A stretch of 64,000 nucleotides of DNA from Martelella sp. AD-3 (GCF_001578105.1 NZ_CP014275.1:1-64000); one strand, 5' to 3'; counted from the stretch's first letter, positions 47,657 to 55,884 are shown. Notes: generated from the sequence alone by a model not told the origin. A program made the numbers and translations.

Positions 47657-49195
47657 ATGTTTGAGAACCTCCAGGACCGCCTTGGTTCCGTCCTCAAGGG
47701 ACTGACCGGCCGCGGCTCGCTTTCGGAAGCCGATGTTGCGGCTGCGCTGCGCGAAGTGCGCCGCGCGCTTCTGGAGGCCGACGTCGCGCTGGAGGTGGTG
47801 CGCGACTTCACCGCCCGCGTGCGTGAGAAGGCCGTCGGCGCGGACGTGCTGAAGTCGATCAAACCCGGCCAGATGGTCGTCAAGATCGTCCATGACGAGC
47901 TGGTCGAGATGCTCGGCTCCGAAGGCGTCACGCTGGACCTCAACGCCCCCGCGCCGGTCGTCATCATGATGGTCGGCCTGCAGGGCTCCGGCAAGACCAC
48001 CACCACCGGCAAGATCGCGGCGCGGATGACCAACCGCGACCGCAGAAAAGTGCTGATGGCCTCGCTCGACACGCGCCGTCCGGCCGCCCAGGAACAGCTG
48101 AAGCAGATCGGCGAGCAGACCTCGGTCGATACGCTGCCCGTGATCAAGGGGCAGGATCCGGTGGCGATCGCCAAGCGCGCCGTGCAGGCGGCAAAGCTCG
48201 GCGGCCATGACGTCGTCATCCTCGATACCGCCGGCCGCACCCATATCGACGAGCCGCTGATGGTCGAGATGGCGGACATCCGCAAGGTCTCGAACCCGCA
48301 CGAAATCCTTCTGGTGGCTGACAGTCTCACCGGTCAGGACGCCGTCAATCTCGCCCGCAATTTCGATCAACGCGTCGGCATCACCGGCCTCGTCCTGACC
48401 CGTATGGATGGCGACGGACGCGGCGGCGCGGCGCTTTCCATGCGCGCGGTCACCGGCAAGCCGATCAAGCTGATCGGTACCGGCGAAAAGATGGACGCGC
48501 TGGAGGAGTTTCACCCCAAGCGCATCGCCGACCGCATTCTCGGCATGGGCGATATCGTCTCGCTGGTGGAAAAGGCCGCCGAGACGATCGATGCCGAAAA
48601 AGCCCAGGCCATGGCCCAGAAGATGGCCAAGGGCAAGTTCGACCTCGACGACATGGCAGAGCAGCTGAAGCAGATGCAGAACATGGGCGGCATGGGCGGC
48701 ATTATGGGCCTGATGCCCGGCATGGGCGGCATGAAGGAAAAGATGGCCGCCGCCGGCATGGACGACAGCGTGTTCAAACGCCAGCTCGCCATCATCTCCT
48801 CGATGACGAAATATGAGCGCGCCCATCCCGACGTTCTGAAGAATTCGCGCAAGAAGCGCATTGCCGCAGGCTCCGGCACGTCTGCCGCCGATATCAACAA
48901 GCTTCTGAAAATGCACCGCCAGATGTCCGACATGATGAAAGCCATGGGCGGCAAGGGCAAGGGCAAGATGAAGCAGATGATGAACATGATGGGCGGCGGC
49001 ATGGCCGGAGGCATGGGCGGCATGCCCGACCTCTCCAAGCTTGATGCCAACCAGCTTGCCGAGCTCGAGAAGAAGGCCGGCGGCCTCGGTGGTTCGGGTG
49101 GTCTTCCGCCGGGCGGCCTGCCGGGCCTCGGCGGACCGAAGCTTCCCGGTCTTGGCGGCGGCTTTGGCGGTTTCGGAAAGGGCAAGAAGAAGTGA
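47657..49195 (+). CDS. ffh: signal recognition particle protein Ffh
   Basis: The protein subunit of SRP, binding signal sequences on nascent membrane proteins and docking at FtsY. The 512-residue protein has an N domain (1-90), a GTPase domain with GLQGSGKTTTTGK near 108, DTRRPAAQEQL, DTAGR and TRMDGDGRGG, and a methionine-rich M domain (about 300-440). It ends in an unusually long Gly/Met/Pro tail (about 435-512, with repeats of GGMGG and GLPGLGG). AAAAGGAAA lies upstream of the ATG. The SRP RNA gene is not in this window. Confidence 0.97.
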   Translation: MFENLQDRLGSVLKGLTGRGSLSEADVAAALREVRRALLEADVALEVVRDFTARVREKAVGADVLKSIKPGQMVVKIVHDELVEMLGSEGVTLDLNAPAPVVIMMVGLQGSGKTTTTGKIAARMTNRDRRKVLMASLDTRRPAAQEQLKQIGEQTSVDTLPVIKGQDPVAIAKRAVQAAKLGGHDVVILDTAGRTHIDEPLMVEMADIRKVSNPHEILLVADSLTGQDAVNLARNFDQRVGITGLVLTRMDGDGRGGAALSMRAVTGKPIKLIGTGEKMDALEEFHPKRIADRILGMGDIVSLVEKAAETIDAEKAQAMAQKMAKGKFDLDDMAEQLKQMQNMGGMGGIMGLMPGMGGMKEKMAAAGMDDSVFKRQLAIISSMTKYERAHPDVLKNSRKKRIAAGSGTSAADINKLLKMHRQMSDMMKAMGGKGKGKMKQMMNMMGGGMAGGMGGMPDLSKLDANQLAELEKKAGGLGGSGGLPPGGLPGLGGPKLPGLGGGFGGFGKGKKK

Positions 49196-49719
49196 CGGAT
49201 GTCCCTGTTCTGGAAACCGAGCGGCTCATCATGCGTGCCTTCCGGCGCGAAGATTTCGCGCCGATGGCGGCTTTCTTCGCCGATGAGCGGTCGTTCTACT
49301 ATGGCGGGCCGCTTCCGGCGGGCGATGCCTGGCGCAGGCTCGCCGCCTATGCGGGGCACTGGGCCCTGAATGGTTTCGGGGAATGGGCGCTGGAAGAGAA
49401 GAATACGGGGCGTTTTGTCGGCTTTTGCGGCCCCTGGCATCCCGCCGATATGCCGGAACCCGAAATCGCCTGGGCACTGCTGCCCGATCATTACGGCAAG
49501 GGCTATGCCTTCGAGGCGGCTTCGCGGGCGCTTCGTTATGTCTACGAAGACCTGAAATGGCCGACGGTGATGAGCCTGATCGAGCCGGACAACGCGCCTT
49601 CCATTCGTCTGGCAGAGCGCCTCGGCGCGACCGCCGAGAAGACGCTTGAGATTTATGGCAGGGATGCAGTCGTCTACCGTCATCTGTCGCCCGATATGCT
49701 GCTGGAGAAAACGGCGTGA
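49192..49719 (+). CDS. GNAT-family N-acetyltransferase
   Basis: A 175-residue acetyltransferase resembling the RimJ/RimL-like group (Acetyltransf_3). It has the TERLIMRAFRREDFAPM start, the acetyl-CoA loop region HYGKGYAFEAA and the late NAPSIRLAERLGA motif. The start is GTG, overlapping the ffh stop in GTGA, so translation is coupled. Its place between ffh and chorismate mutase is common in Rhizobiaceae. The target is unknown. Confidence 0.87.
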   Translation: MTDVPVLETERLIMRAFRREDFAPMAAFFADERSFYYGGPLPAGDAWRRLAAYAGHWALNGFGEWALEEKNTGRFVGFCGPWHPADMPEPEIAWALLPDHYGKGYAFEAASRALRYVYEDLKWPTVMSLIEPDNAPSIRLAERLGATAEKTLEIYGRDAVVYRHLSPDMLLEKTA

Positions 49720-50018
49720 ACCCCAAGCAACAGCTTCTCCAGTATCGCCAGTCGATCGACAATCTCGATGCCGCGCTGGTGCATATTCTCGCCGAACGGT
49801 TCCGCTGCACCAAGGCGGTGGGGCACCTGAAGGCCGAGCATGACCTGCCGCCGGCCGACCCGGCGCGCGAGGAACAGCAGATTTCGCGGTTGAGGGCGCT
49901 GGCCAAGAGCGCCGATCTTGACCCCGATTTTGCCGAGACTTTCCTGAATTTCATCATCAAGGAAGTCATCCGGCATCATGAGCAGATCGCCGCCCAGCAT
50001 GGCGGTCAGGAGAAATAG
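49716..50018 (+). CDS. chorismate mutase (AroQ type)
   Basis: A 100-residue all-alpha chorismate mutase converting chorismate to prephenate for phenylalanine and tyrosine. Family residues are visible: the first helix with RQSIDNLDAALVHILAERF, the Lys/Asp segment KAVGHLKAEHDLPP, and REEQQISRLRALA. It is monofunctional, with no fused dehydratase or dehydrogenase. The start is GTG overlapping the preceding stop. Leads toward rpsP, 124 nt away. Confidence 0.9.
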   Translation: MNPKQQLLQYRQSIDNLDAALVHILAERFRCTKAVGHLKAEHDLPPADPAREEQQISRLRALAKSADLDPDFAETFLNFIIKEVIRHHEQIAAQHGGQEK

Positions 50019-50142
50019 GCCGGTTCCCGGTCGATGAGAATGCCCCGTCAATGCGATACCGGCGCGCGCTGATTGCAGAAGACAGGGTCACGAAAACGAA
50101 TGGACTGCGGTCCGACAGAAATGCCTTTAAGGAGAAAACAAA

Positions 50143-50526
50143 ATGGCAATCAAGATCAGACTCGCCCGCGGCGGTTCCAAGAAGCGCCCCTACTATCACA
50201 TCGTTGCCGCCGACGAGCGTTCGCCGCGTGACGGCCGCTTCATCGAGAAGCTCGGCCACTGGAACCCGATGCTGCCGAAGGATTCGGAAGAGCGCGTCGT
50301 CTTCGACGAAGAGCGGGTGAAGTACTGGCTCGGAACCGGCGCCCAGCCGACCGATCGCGTCCTGCGCTTCCTCGCCGAAGCCGGCATTGTCGAGCGCAAG
50401 GCCCGCAACAACCCGAACAAGGCAAAGCCCGGCAAGAAGGCCGAGGAGCGCGCTGCCGAAAAGAAGCAGAAGGCTGAAGAAGCCGCTGCCGCTGCTGCAG
50501 AAGCCTCTGCCGAAGCTTCGGAATAA
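50143..50526 (+). CDS. rpsP: 30S ribosomal protein S16
   Basis: A 127-residue S16. The core (1-80) starts [21 protein letters not shown] and includes [17 protein letters not shown]; a 45-residue tail of Lys, Ala and Glu follows, a common alphaproteobacterial extension. AAGGAGAA precedes the ATG. A hairpin between rpsP and rimM probably lowers read-through, so that the ribosomal protein is made in excess of the downstream enzymes. Confidence 0.97.
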   Translation: MAIKIRLARGGSKKRPYYHIVAADERSPRDGRFIEKLGHWNPMLPKDSEERVVFDEERVKYWLGTGAQPTDRVLRFLAEAGIVERKARNNPNKAKPGKKAEERAAEKKQKAEEAAAAAAEASAEASE

Positions 50527-50591
50527 GCCGGATTGCCGTCAGCCGTTTGCCCCTCGTCGAGTGGAAGAACGGTTTTCAGGCATCGAACAGG

Positions 50592-50618
50592 GGCCGGGCG
50601 CATGCGTCCGGCCTTTTC
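50592..50618 (+). terminator. partial terminator between rpsP and rimM
   Basis: A stem GGCCGG / CCGGCC with an inner self-paired GCATGC core, followed by TTTTCCTTT. Because rimM and trmD follow within the same conserved operon, it more likely attenuates than fully ends transcription. Confidence 0.65.
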
Positions 50619-50668
50619 CTTTGCGCCAAAAGGGCATAGATAGCCATAAACGGCAGGAAAGAACGACG

Positions 50669-51235
50669 ATGGCAAAGCTCAATGACCCGATCCTGATGGC
50701 AACCGTCGGCGCGGCGCAGGGCTTGCGCGGCGATGTCAGGGTGCGCTGCTTTACCGCAAATCCGCTGACGGTCGGCGACTACGGCAATCTTCATGCGGAA
50801 GACGGGCGCGTGTTCGAGATCCTCGAGACGCGTCCGGGCAAGAACAACATGATCGTGATCCGCTTTCGCGGCGTGAACGACCGGACCGCGGCGGAAGCCC
50901 TGCGCGGCCTCAATCTCTATGTCGAACGCGACAACCTGCCCGATGACGAGCTCGAGGACGAGGAATATTTCTATGCCGACCTCGAAGGCCTCAACGTCTT
51001 TGACGATGCCGGCAACAGCTATGGCGCGATCAGCGCGATCTTCGATTTCGGCGCCGGCGATCTGCTGGAGCTGAAGGGGCCGGGCCGTCGCCCGGTGCTG
51101 ATCCCGTTCAACGAGCGCGCCGTGCTGGAGATCGATTTCGAGGACCGCCGGGTGCTGATCGACCCCGTGGCCGCCGGTCTCGTCGGTGACGGCGATGGCG
51201 ACGCGCCGGACTTTCCCGGTCCCGGCGGCCGGTAG
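50669..51235 (+). CDS. rimM: 16S rRNA processing protein RimM
   Basis: RimM binds S19 and helps the 30S head mature. The 188-residue protein has an N-terminal RimM barrel (about 8-90, with [16 protein letters not shown]) and a C-terminal PRC barrel (about 100-170, with [13 protein letters not shown] and the [10 protein letters not shown] segment). The ATG at 50669 has AGGAAAG upstream. The trmD start follows after 8 nt. Confidence 0.95.
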   Translation: MAKLNDPILMATVGAAQGLRGDVRVRCFTANPLTVGDYGNLHAEDGRVFEILETRPGKNNMIVIRFRGVNDRTAAEALRGLNLYVERDNLPDDELEDEEYFYADLEGLNVFDDAGNSYGAISAIFDFGAGDLLELKGPGRRPVLIPFNERAVLEIDFEDRRVLIDPVAAGLVGDGDGDAPDFPGPGGR

Positions 51236-51243
51236 CGGGCGCG

Positions 51244-51942
51244 ATGTCCTTCAAGGCAACCGTACTGACGCTTTATCCGGAGATGTTTCCCGGCCATCTC
51301 GGCACGTCGCTGGCAGGGCGTGCGGCCGAGCGCGGGCAATGGTCGCTCGAGGCCGTCAATATCCGCGATTTTGCCGAGGATCGCCACCGCAGCGTCGACG
51401 ATACGCCGTCTGGCGGCGGCGCGGGCATGGTGTTGAGGCCGGATATTCTGGCGCGCGCTATCGATGCCGTTTCCGCCAATGACGACCGTCCGCGCCTCCT
51501 GATGAGCCCGCGCGGCAAACCCTTAACGCAGGCGCGCGTACGCGCACTGGCCGACGGCCCGGGGGCCGTGATCGTCTGCGGCCGGTTCGAGGGCATCGAC
51601 CAGCGGGTCATCGACCGGCGCGGCCTCGAGGAGGTTTCGATCGGCGACTATATCCTCTCCGGCGGCGAACCGGCGGCGCTCGTGCTGCTCGACGCGGTCG
51701 TGCGCGTGCTTCCGGGCGTCATGGGCAATGCGCTTTCCGGCACCCATGAGAGTTTCGAGCACGGTCTGCTGGAGCACCCGCATTATACCCGGCCCGCCGA
51801 GTGGGAGGGCGAGACGATCCCGGACGTGCTGACGTCGGGCAACCACGCGGCGATCGAAAAGTGGCGGCATGAGCAGGCATTGCGGCTGACCGCTGAACGG
51901 CGGCCGGATCTGATGGCGGGAGGAGAACGGCATGAAGAGTGA
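51244..51942 (+). CDS. trmD: tRNA (guanine37-N1)-methyltransferase
   Basis: TrmD makes m1G37 in tRNAs reading CNN codons, preventing +1 frameshifts. The 232-residue SPOUT enzyme has the trefoil-knot SAM site [13 protein letters not shown], then [21 protein letters not shown], and the [11 protein letters not shown] segment. It belongs to the rpsP-rimM-trmD-rplS operon, but here a GNAT gene is interposed before rplS. Confidence 0.96.
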   Translation: MSFKATVLTLYPEMFPGHLGTSLAGRAAERGQWSLEAVNIRDFAEDRHRSVDDTPSGGGAGMVLRPDILARAIDAVSANDDRPRLLMSPRGKPLTQARVRALADGPGAVIVCGRFEGIDQRVIDRRGLEEVSIGDYILSGGEPAALVLLDAVVRVLPGVMGNALSGTHESFEHGLLEHPHYTRPAEWEGETIPDVLTSGNHAAIEKWRHEQALRLTAERRPDLMAGGERHEE

Positions 51943-52495
51943 CGCGCTGCGGCTTGAGCCATTCGATCCGTCGCATTTCGACACGGTCGCCGGCTGGTTT
52001 GCGGATGCGAGAGCCGCTGCCCTCTGGGGCGGCACGCAGCTTCCCTTTCCCTTCAGCTATGGCCAGCTTTGCCAGGGGGCCGCCGACATGCTCGGCGCGA
52101 AGCCCGCGCTCGCCTGTTTCTCCGCGAGGCGCGGAGAAACGCTGGCAGGCCATGGCCAGATCGTTTTCGACCGGCTGAACGGCGTGGGCAGGCTTTGCCG
52201 GATCGCTGTTGCGCCGGAATTGCGGGGCAGCGGGCTTTCGCGCGCCATGCTTGGACTGCTGGTGAATGAGGCGTTCAGGGAAGCCGCCATCATGCGGGTC
52301 GAGCTCAACGTCTACGACCTCAACGTGGCGGCCATCCGGGCCTACAAGGGGATTGGTTTTACCGAGGAGGGGGTTCGCCGCTCCTCGGCCCGTTTCGGCG
52401 AGGAACGCTGGGATACGGTGATGATGGGCCTGTTGCGCACGGAATGGGAGAAGGTCCGGCATGATTGTGCCGGTCATGTCGCGCAAAAGGGGTGA
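51932..52495 (+). CDS. GNAT-family N-acetyltransferase
   Basis: A 187-residue acetyltransferase with the acetyl-CoA motif [17 protein letters not shown] near 85-100 and the [20 protein letters not shown] motif typical of single-domain GNATs (read in parts). It overlaps the end of trmD by 11 nt, with GGAGGAGA upstream, so it is translated from the ribosomal operon. The target is unknown; N-terminal acetylation of a ribosomal protein is a context-based guess. Confidence 0.85.
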   Translation: MKSDALRLEPFDPSHFDTVAGWFADARAAALWGGTQLPFPFSYGQLCQGAADMLGAKPALACFSARRGETLAGHGQIVFDRLNGVGRLCRIAVAPELRGSGLSRAMLGLLVNEAFREAAIMRVELNVYDLNVAAIRAYKGIGFTEEGVRRSSARFGEERWDTVMMGLLRTEWEKVRHDCAGHVAQKG

Positions 52496-52666
52496 CAAAG
52501 GCCGGAAAATCGTCTATAGGCCCGCCCTGACCGGGTGTTCCGGTTACCGAAAAGAACAACCGCGTAACGCTCCCGCCTTCAAGACAAGGCAAATCCGGAG
52601 GCATTGACCAAAGGATGATTGTCGAGCGCTCTGGCCGTTAAAGCAAGATATCAAGAGGTTAGACCG

Positions 52667-53128
52667 ATGAACATCATCGAGCAGCTCGAAGCTGAAGAAA
52701 CCGCGCGCATCGCCGAGCAGCGCGAACTCCCCCCGTTTGAAGCCGGTGACACCGTTCGCGTCAACGTCCGCGTCACGGAGGGCACCCGCACCCGCGTCCA
52801 GGCCTTCGAAGGCGTCTGCATCGCCCGTTCCGGCGGCGGCATCCACGAGAACTTCACCGTTCGCAAGATTTCCTACGGCGAAGGCGTCGAGCGCGTATTC
52901 CCCGTCTATTCCCCCCAGGTCGAGGGCGTCGAAGTGATCCGCCGCGGTAAGGTTCGCCGCGCGAAGCTCTACTATCTGCGCGACCGTCGCGGCAAGTCGG
53001 CCCGTATCGCGGAAAACACCTCCGTGCGTTCGCGCCGCCTCAACGACGAGGCCCGCGAGGCAGCAGCGGCCGCCCGCGCCGCCGCCAAGGCGGAGAAGGA
53101 AGCTGCAGCGGCAGCCAAGAGCGAATAA
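52667..53128 (+). CDS. rplS: 50S ribosomal protein L19
   Basis: L19 sits at the 30S-50S interface. The 153-residue protein has the usual 115-residue core ([54 protein letters not shown]) and an Ala/Lys/Glu tail of about 30 residues. AGAGG precedes the ATG at 52667. A 171-nt gap separates it from the GNAT gene, so it may also have its own promoter. A terminator follows. Confidence 0.96.
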   Translation: MNIIEQLEAEETARIAEQRELPPFEAGDTVRVNVRVTEGTRTRVQAFEGVCIARSGGGIHENFTVRKISYGEGVERVFPVYSPQVEGVEVIRRGKVRRAKLYYLRDRRGKSARIAENTSVRSRRLNDEAREAAAAARAAAKAEKEAAAAAKSE

Positions 53129-53156
53129 GCCATTTTCGCTTTTGAAATCGTTTCGG

Positions 53157-53186
53157 GAAGCCGCTTTCGGGCGGCTTCTTTGCGTT
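53157..53186 (+). terminator. rho-independent terminator of rplS
   Basis: An eight-pair stem GAAGCCGC / GCGGCTTC with loop TTTCGG, followed by TTTGCGTTTT. Confidence 0.75.
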
Positions 53187-53303
53187 TTGCGATCCGTCCG
53201 CCGGTTTTGACAAGAAAAAGCCGGAATCGCTTCCTATCTCCGTGCTCCCTTGAATTGTGAAGCTGCAATCATCTTTTTCCGGTTGTGGCCAAACGGAGTA
53301 AAA

Positions 53304-53513
53304 ATGTCTCTTACACGCGCCATTGTGGCAGGCGCCGGCAACCCGATGATCCTGGGTTCCATTGCCACACCCGTGCTCGCTGCGACCGCAAAGGGTCGTG
53401 ACCGTTTCGTTTTCGACGACGAGGACGCGGCGGAGTGGCACGACAGGCGCGGCATGTCGGCGGACCCCCTTCTCGTCTTTCTCAAGACGCGTGCGAGCCA
53501 CGTCCGGGGCTAG
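53304..53513 (+). CDS. small hypothetical protein ending in a palindromic repeat
   Basis: A possible 69-residue protein (starts MSLTRAIVAGAGNPM). CGGAG lies five bases before the ATG. The first 28 residues are hydrophobic with small side chains, and the rest are charged (RDRFVFDDEDAAEWHD). I recognise no family. Its TAG stop is the first three bases of the 105-bp palindromic repeat, so the natural C-terminus may have been changed by the repeat. Confidence 0.45.
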   Translation: MSLTRAIVAGAGNPMILGSIATPVLAATAKGRDRFVFDDEDAAEWHDRRGMSADPLLVFLKTRASHVRG

Positions 53514-53576
53514 CGCATCGGCCCGAAAATCGGAATCGGTTTTCGGAAAGCACGATGCGCAAATTCAATAGCTAGA
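53511..53576 (-). repeat. 105-bp palindromic repeat, copy B, first part (interrupted)
   Basis: The reverse-orientation repeat begins TAGCGCATCGG and keeps the whole second hairpin (CCGAAAATCGG-type arms) and the linker up to CAATAG, then breaks at the IS481 element. The rest of the unit resumes at 55786. Joining the two parts and removing one target duplication rebuilds a nearly complete repeat. Confidence 0.85.
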
Positions 53577-54528
53577 TGTGGAGCCTCAAGAGGTTGTCTC
53601 GGTTCATGCCGAGTCGACTGATCGGTGTTTTTGACTTTATGCCGCCATGCGGACGGTGCCAATTGTACATGTGGTTCCAGTTCGGCAGATGCCGTTTTCG
53701 GTGCTCTGAGGATGGATAGGCGCGCGCATAGGCCCATTCGCGCAATGCTGTCTGGATGAAGCGCTCGGCCTTGCCGTTTGTCTTTGGCGTGTAAGGTTTG
53801 GTACGAATATGTTTCAGATGGAGCGCCTTGCAGGCTTTCGCGAAATCCCCGGCAATGTAGCACGAGCCATTGTCGGTCATGACCCGCTTCACCGTGATGC
53901 CGAGGCTTTGATAATAGGCGACTGCCGCCTTGAGAAATGCGACGGCGCTTTCAGCCTTCTCGTTGGGCAAGATGTCAGTGAATGCGATCCGGGATGCATC
54001 GTCGATACACACATGCACATATTCCCAGCCGATGCCGCGTGAATTGCTCTGGCCGGTCCTGTCGCCTGTGATGCGGTGGCCGACGCGATTAAAGCGGCCA
54101 AGGCGCTTGATGTCGAGATGGATCAGGCCGCCCGGCTCGTCATATTCGTAACGCACGACCGGTTCGGCTGGAGCAATGTCCTTCATCCGGGACAAACCGA
54201 CCCGCTTGAGAACGCGGCTGACGGTGGCCGGTGACACGCCTGTCTCCATGGCGATGTGCCTGCCGGTCAGGCGCTGACGACGAAGGGCGGCAATGCGCTC
54301 GCACAAGATGGCATCGGTCTGCCGGGGACTGCTCCTGGGCCGCGACGACCGGTCAGCCATTGCAGCGCGTCCACCCTTTCTGAAGCGCTCGACCCAACGA
54401 GACACGATCTTGTGGGAAACGGCATAGACTAAAGCCGCCTGCGCTTTCGTGAGCGCGCCAGACAGAACGGCAACAGCCATCTCCTCTCGACGCAGCGGGG
54501 TCAGTCGGGCATTCTTGTGAATGTTCAT
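53572..54528 (-). CDS. IS481-family transposase
   Basis: A 318-residue DDE transposase. An N-terminal helix-turn-helix region (about 10-60, LTPLRREEMAVAVLSGALTKAQAA in part) is followed by a second winged helix (about 75-120) and an rve-type integrase core. The three acidic residues are visible: LIHLDIKRLGRF, VMTDNGSCY and NGKAERFIQ. GGAGG lies seven bases before the ATG. The stop codon TAG is not inside the element but is formed by the flanking target duplication. The gene appears intact. Confidence 0.93.
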   Translation of the reverse strand: MNIHKNARLTPLRREEMAVAVLSGALTKAQAALVYAVSHKIVSRWVERFRKGGRAAMADRSSRPRSSPRQTDAILCERIAALRRQRLTGRHIAMETGVSPATVSRVLKRVGLSRMKDIAPAEPVVRYEYDEPGGLIHLDIKRLGRFNRVGHRITGDRTGQSNSRGIGWEYVHVCIDDASRIAFTDILPNEKAESAVAFLKAAVAYYQSLGITVKRVMTDNGSCYIAGDFAKACKALHLKHIRTKPYTPKTNGKAERFIQTALREWAYARAYPSSEHRKRHLPNWNHMYNWHRPHGGIKSKTPISRLGMNRDNLLRLHI

Positions 54529-54611
54529 TCGGAGCCTCCGGTGAGTGCTGAAGCGTGGTAACTCCAGTCTCCTCGGTACGCTCCGAATGGACAACCTCCT
54601 GAAAGCCCACA
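53577..54611 (-). mobile_element. IS481-family insertion sequence, complete
   Basis: A 1035-bp element. The terminal inverted repeats are 22 bp with 17 matches, both beginning TGTGG and ending GAGGTTGTC. It is flanked on both sides by GCTAGA (53571-53576 and 54612-54617), a 6-bp target duplication of the NCTAGN type known for IS481. It lies immediately beside the IS110-family element: the right duplication shares its last base with the IS110 core dinucleotide. Confidence 0.93.
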
Positions 54612-54630
54612 GCTAGAGTATCCGTTTTGC

Positions 54631-55566
54631 TCAAGCCCTCATTTGCGCCCATTTTCTGTCGTCGCGGATGAGTGCGTTTGCCAGTTCGATAAGCTTTCGC
54701 ATGATTGCTGTCAGGGCGACTTTGGCGGGTTTTCCGGCGCCTTTCAGCGCCTCGTATTTTGCCCTCATCTGCGTGTTGAAGCGCATGGCGACGAGGGCGG
54801 GCATATAGAGGGCGTCGCGCAGGAACTTTCGTCCACCCTGAATGAAGGCCTTGCCGCGCCATTGGCCCGATTGTCGGGTCATGGGCGCCAAACCCGCAAG
54901 GCTGGCGATCTGCTTTCGGCCAAGCATGCCGATCTCGGGGCATTCGATCAGGATCGTTGACGCCGTCACCGGACCGATGCCGGGGATGGAGGTGAGGATG
55001 TCGCGCTTTCTCGCCTTGCCGTCATCCGCGCGCAGGCGCGTTTCGATCTCGTCCTGGATTGCCGCGAGCTGGCGCTCGATCTGGGCGATGCGCGCCTTTG
55101 AGTGCCGCTTCGTCAGGGAAAGCGTTTGCGTCTTGATGCGGTTGAGCAGCCGTGTGCGGTCCCTGACGAGAGCGGTGCGCTCGATCTGCAACTCCTTGAG
55201 TTCATGATCGGTTTCCTCCACTGGCGGGTCTGGCTGAAGGTCAAATGCATCCCCCATCAGCGCCAGCATGCGCGCATCGACGCGATCGGTCTTGGCGCGG
55301 CTGCCGCGTGCCTGGGCAAACCGTCGCGCCTGCAGCGGGTTGACCTTGACGAGCGGAAGATCAGAAGCGAGCGCGCATTCAAAGGCGCCGTGATAAGGAC
55401 CGGTAGCCTCATAGACAATCCGGCTGATCGGGCTATCGCCAAGCCATCGCCGCAGGTCGTCAAAGCCTGCCTGTGTGTTGGCGAAAGCCCGATGCGCCCT
55501 GTCACTCAGGCGAAAGGCGTCGAGACGGCCTTTTGAAATATCGATACCGATGCTATCATTCATCAT
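54631..55566 (-). CDS. IS110-family transposase (DEDD)
   Basis: A 311-residue RuvC-like DEDD transposase. Residues 1-140 form the RuvC-like domain with the first Asp in IGIDISKGRLDAF, the Glu in VYEATGPY and the acidic pair in KTDRVDARMLA. A coiled region (about 135-190) follows. The C-terminal Tnp domain has the TSIPGIGPVTASTIL helix-hairpin-helix and the catalytic-serine segment APMTRQSGQWRGKAFI. It uses an RNA-guided recombinase mechanism in characterised members such as IS621. Two adjacent ATGs are possible starts. The gene looks intact. Confidence 0.93.
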   Translation of the reverse strand: MMNDSIGIDISKGRLDAFRLSDRAHRAFANTQAGFDDLRRWLGDSPISRIVYEATGPYHGAFECALASDLPLVKVNPLQARRFAQARGSRAKTDRVDARMLALMGDAFDLQPDPPVEETDHELKELQIERTALVRDRTRLLNRIKTQTLSLTKRHSKARIAQIERQLAAIQDEIETRLRADDGKARKRDILTSIPGIGPVTASTILIECPEIGMLGRKQIASLAGLAPMTRQSGQWRGKAFIQGGRKFLRDALYMPALVAMRFNTQMRAKYEALKGAGKPAKVALTAIMRKLIELANALIRDDRKWAQMRA

Positions 55567-55574
55567 CTTCGCGT

Positions 55575-55770
55575 GTCCTATGCTTGTCATGCAGAGCCCA
55601 AAAGCTGCTGCGTATCCGTTCAGGCCTTGAGCGAAGACGGTGGCCGATCACACTCTAACACGGTCCATGTTCCTTGCGGTTCATGACCAACCCCCTACCG
55701 ATCCGACCACCGCCACTGACCGCCGCGTGGAAGGCGGCTGTCAGTGGCTCTTCTTCGCAGAAAAGCCGGG
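55575..55770 (-). ncRNA. candidate bridge RNA of the IS110 element
   Basis: In the minus-strand direction three structures occur in order. First, a hairpin at 55747-55713 (CCACTGA / TCAGTGG with an inner GCCGCC / GGCGG). Second, a stem with a large internal loop, 55711-55707 with 55643-55639 (GGTGG / CCACC) plus GATC / GATC inside. Its 3' loop side carries GTTAGAG (55659-55653), complementary to the repeat's CTCTAAC. Third, AACGGATAC (55620-55612), identical to the element's right end through the first core base, then a hairpin (55611-55604 with 55597-55591), then GACAAG (55588-55583), complementary to core plus left end CTTGTC. This is the target-loop/donor-loop plan of known bridge RNAs. 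Exact ends and transcription are inferred. Confidence 0.7.
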
Positions 55771-55785
55771 AAAAATCATAAGACA

Positions 55786-55824
55786 AGCGTCCTTTGTGCG
55801 TCCGAATGGACGCACGGCGCTCTA
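55786..55824 (-). repeat. 105-bp palindromic repeat, copy B, second part
   Basis: AGCGTCCTTTGTGCG and the following bases are the reverse complement of the start of the repeat, including the full GTGCGTCC / GGACGCAC hairpin and the terminal GCGCTCTA. It completes the unit begun at 53511. Confidence 0.85.
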
Positions 55825-55884
55825 GTTTTGAACCATTCTCGTAAATGATTGCCGGAGCCCGAGAAAGCTGGTAAAGACCGGCCC

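Larger units (their letters stand above)
54619..55787 (-). mobile_element. IS110-family insertion sequence, complete, with long 5' non-coding end
   Basis: A 1169-bp element without terminal inverted repeats, as is usual in the family. Ends are set by a CT core dinucleotide (AG on the plus strand) at 54617-54618 and 55786-55787 and by reconstruction of the repeat it interrupts. Transposase lies close to the right end, and about 220 bp of non-coding sequence precedes it at the left end, the IS110-group layout. The target was the 3' arm of the first hairpin of the palindromic repeat, at GGACG-CT-CTA. Confidence 0.85.
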
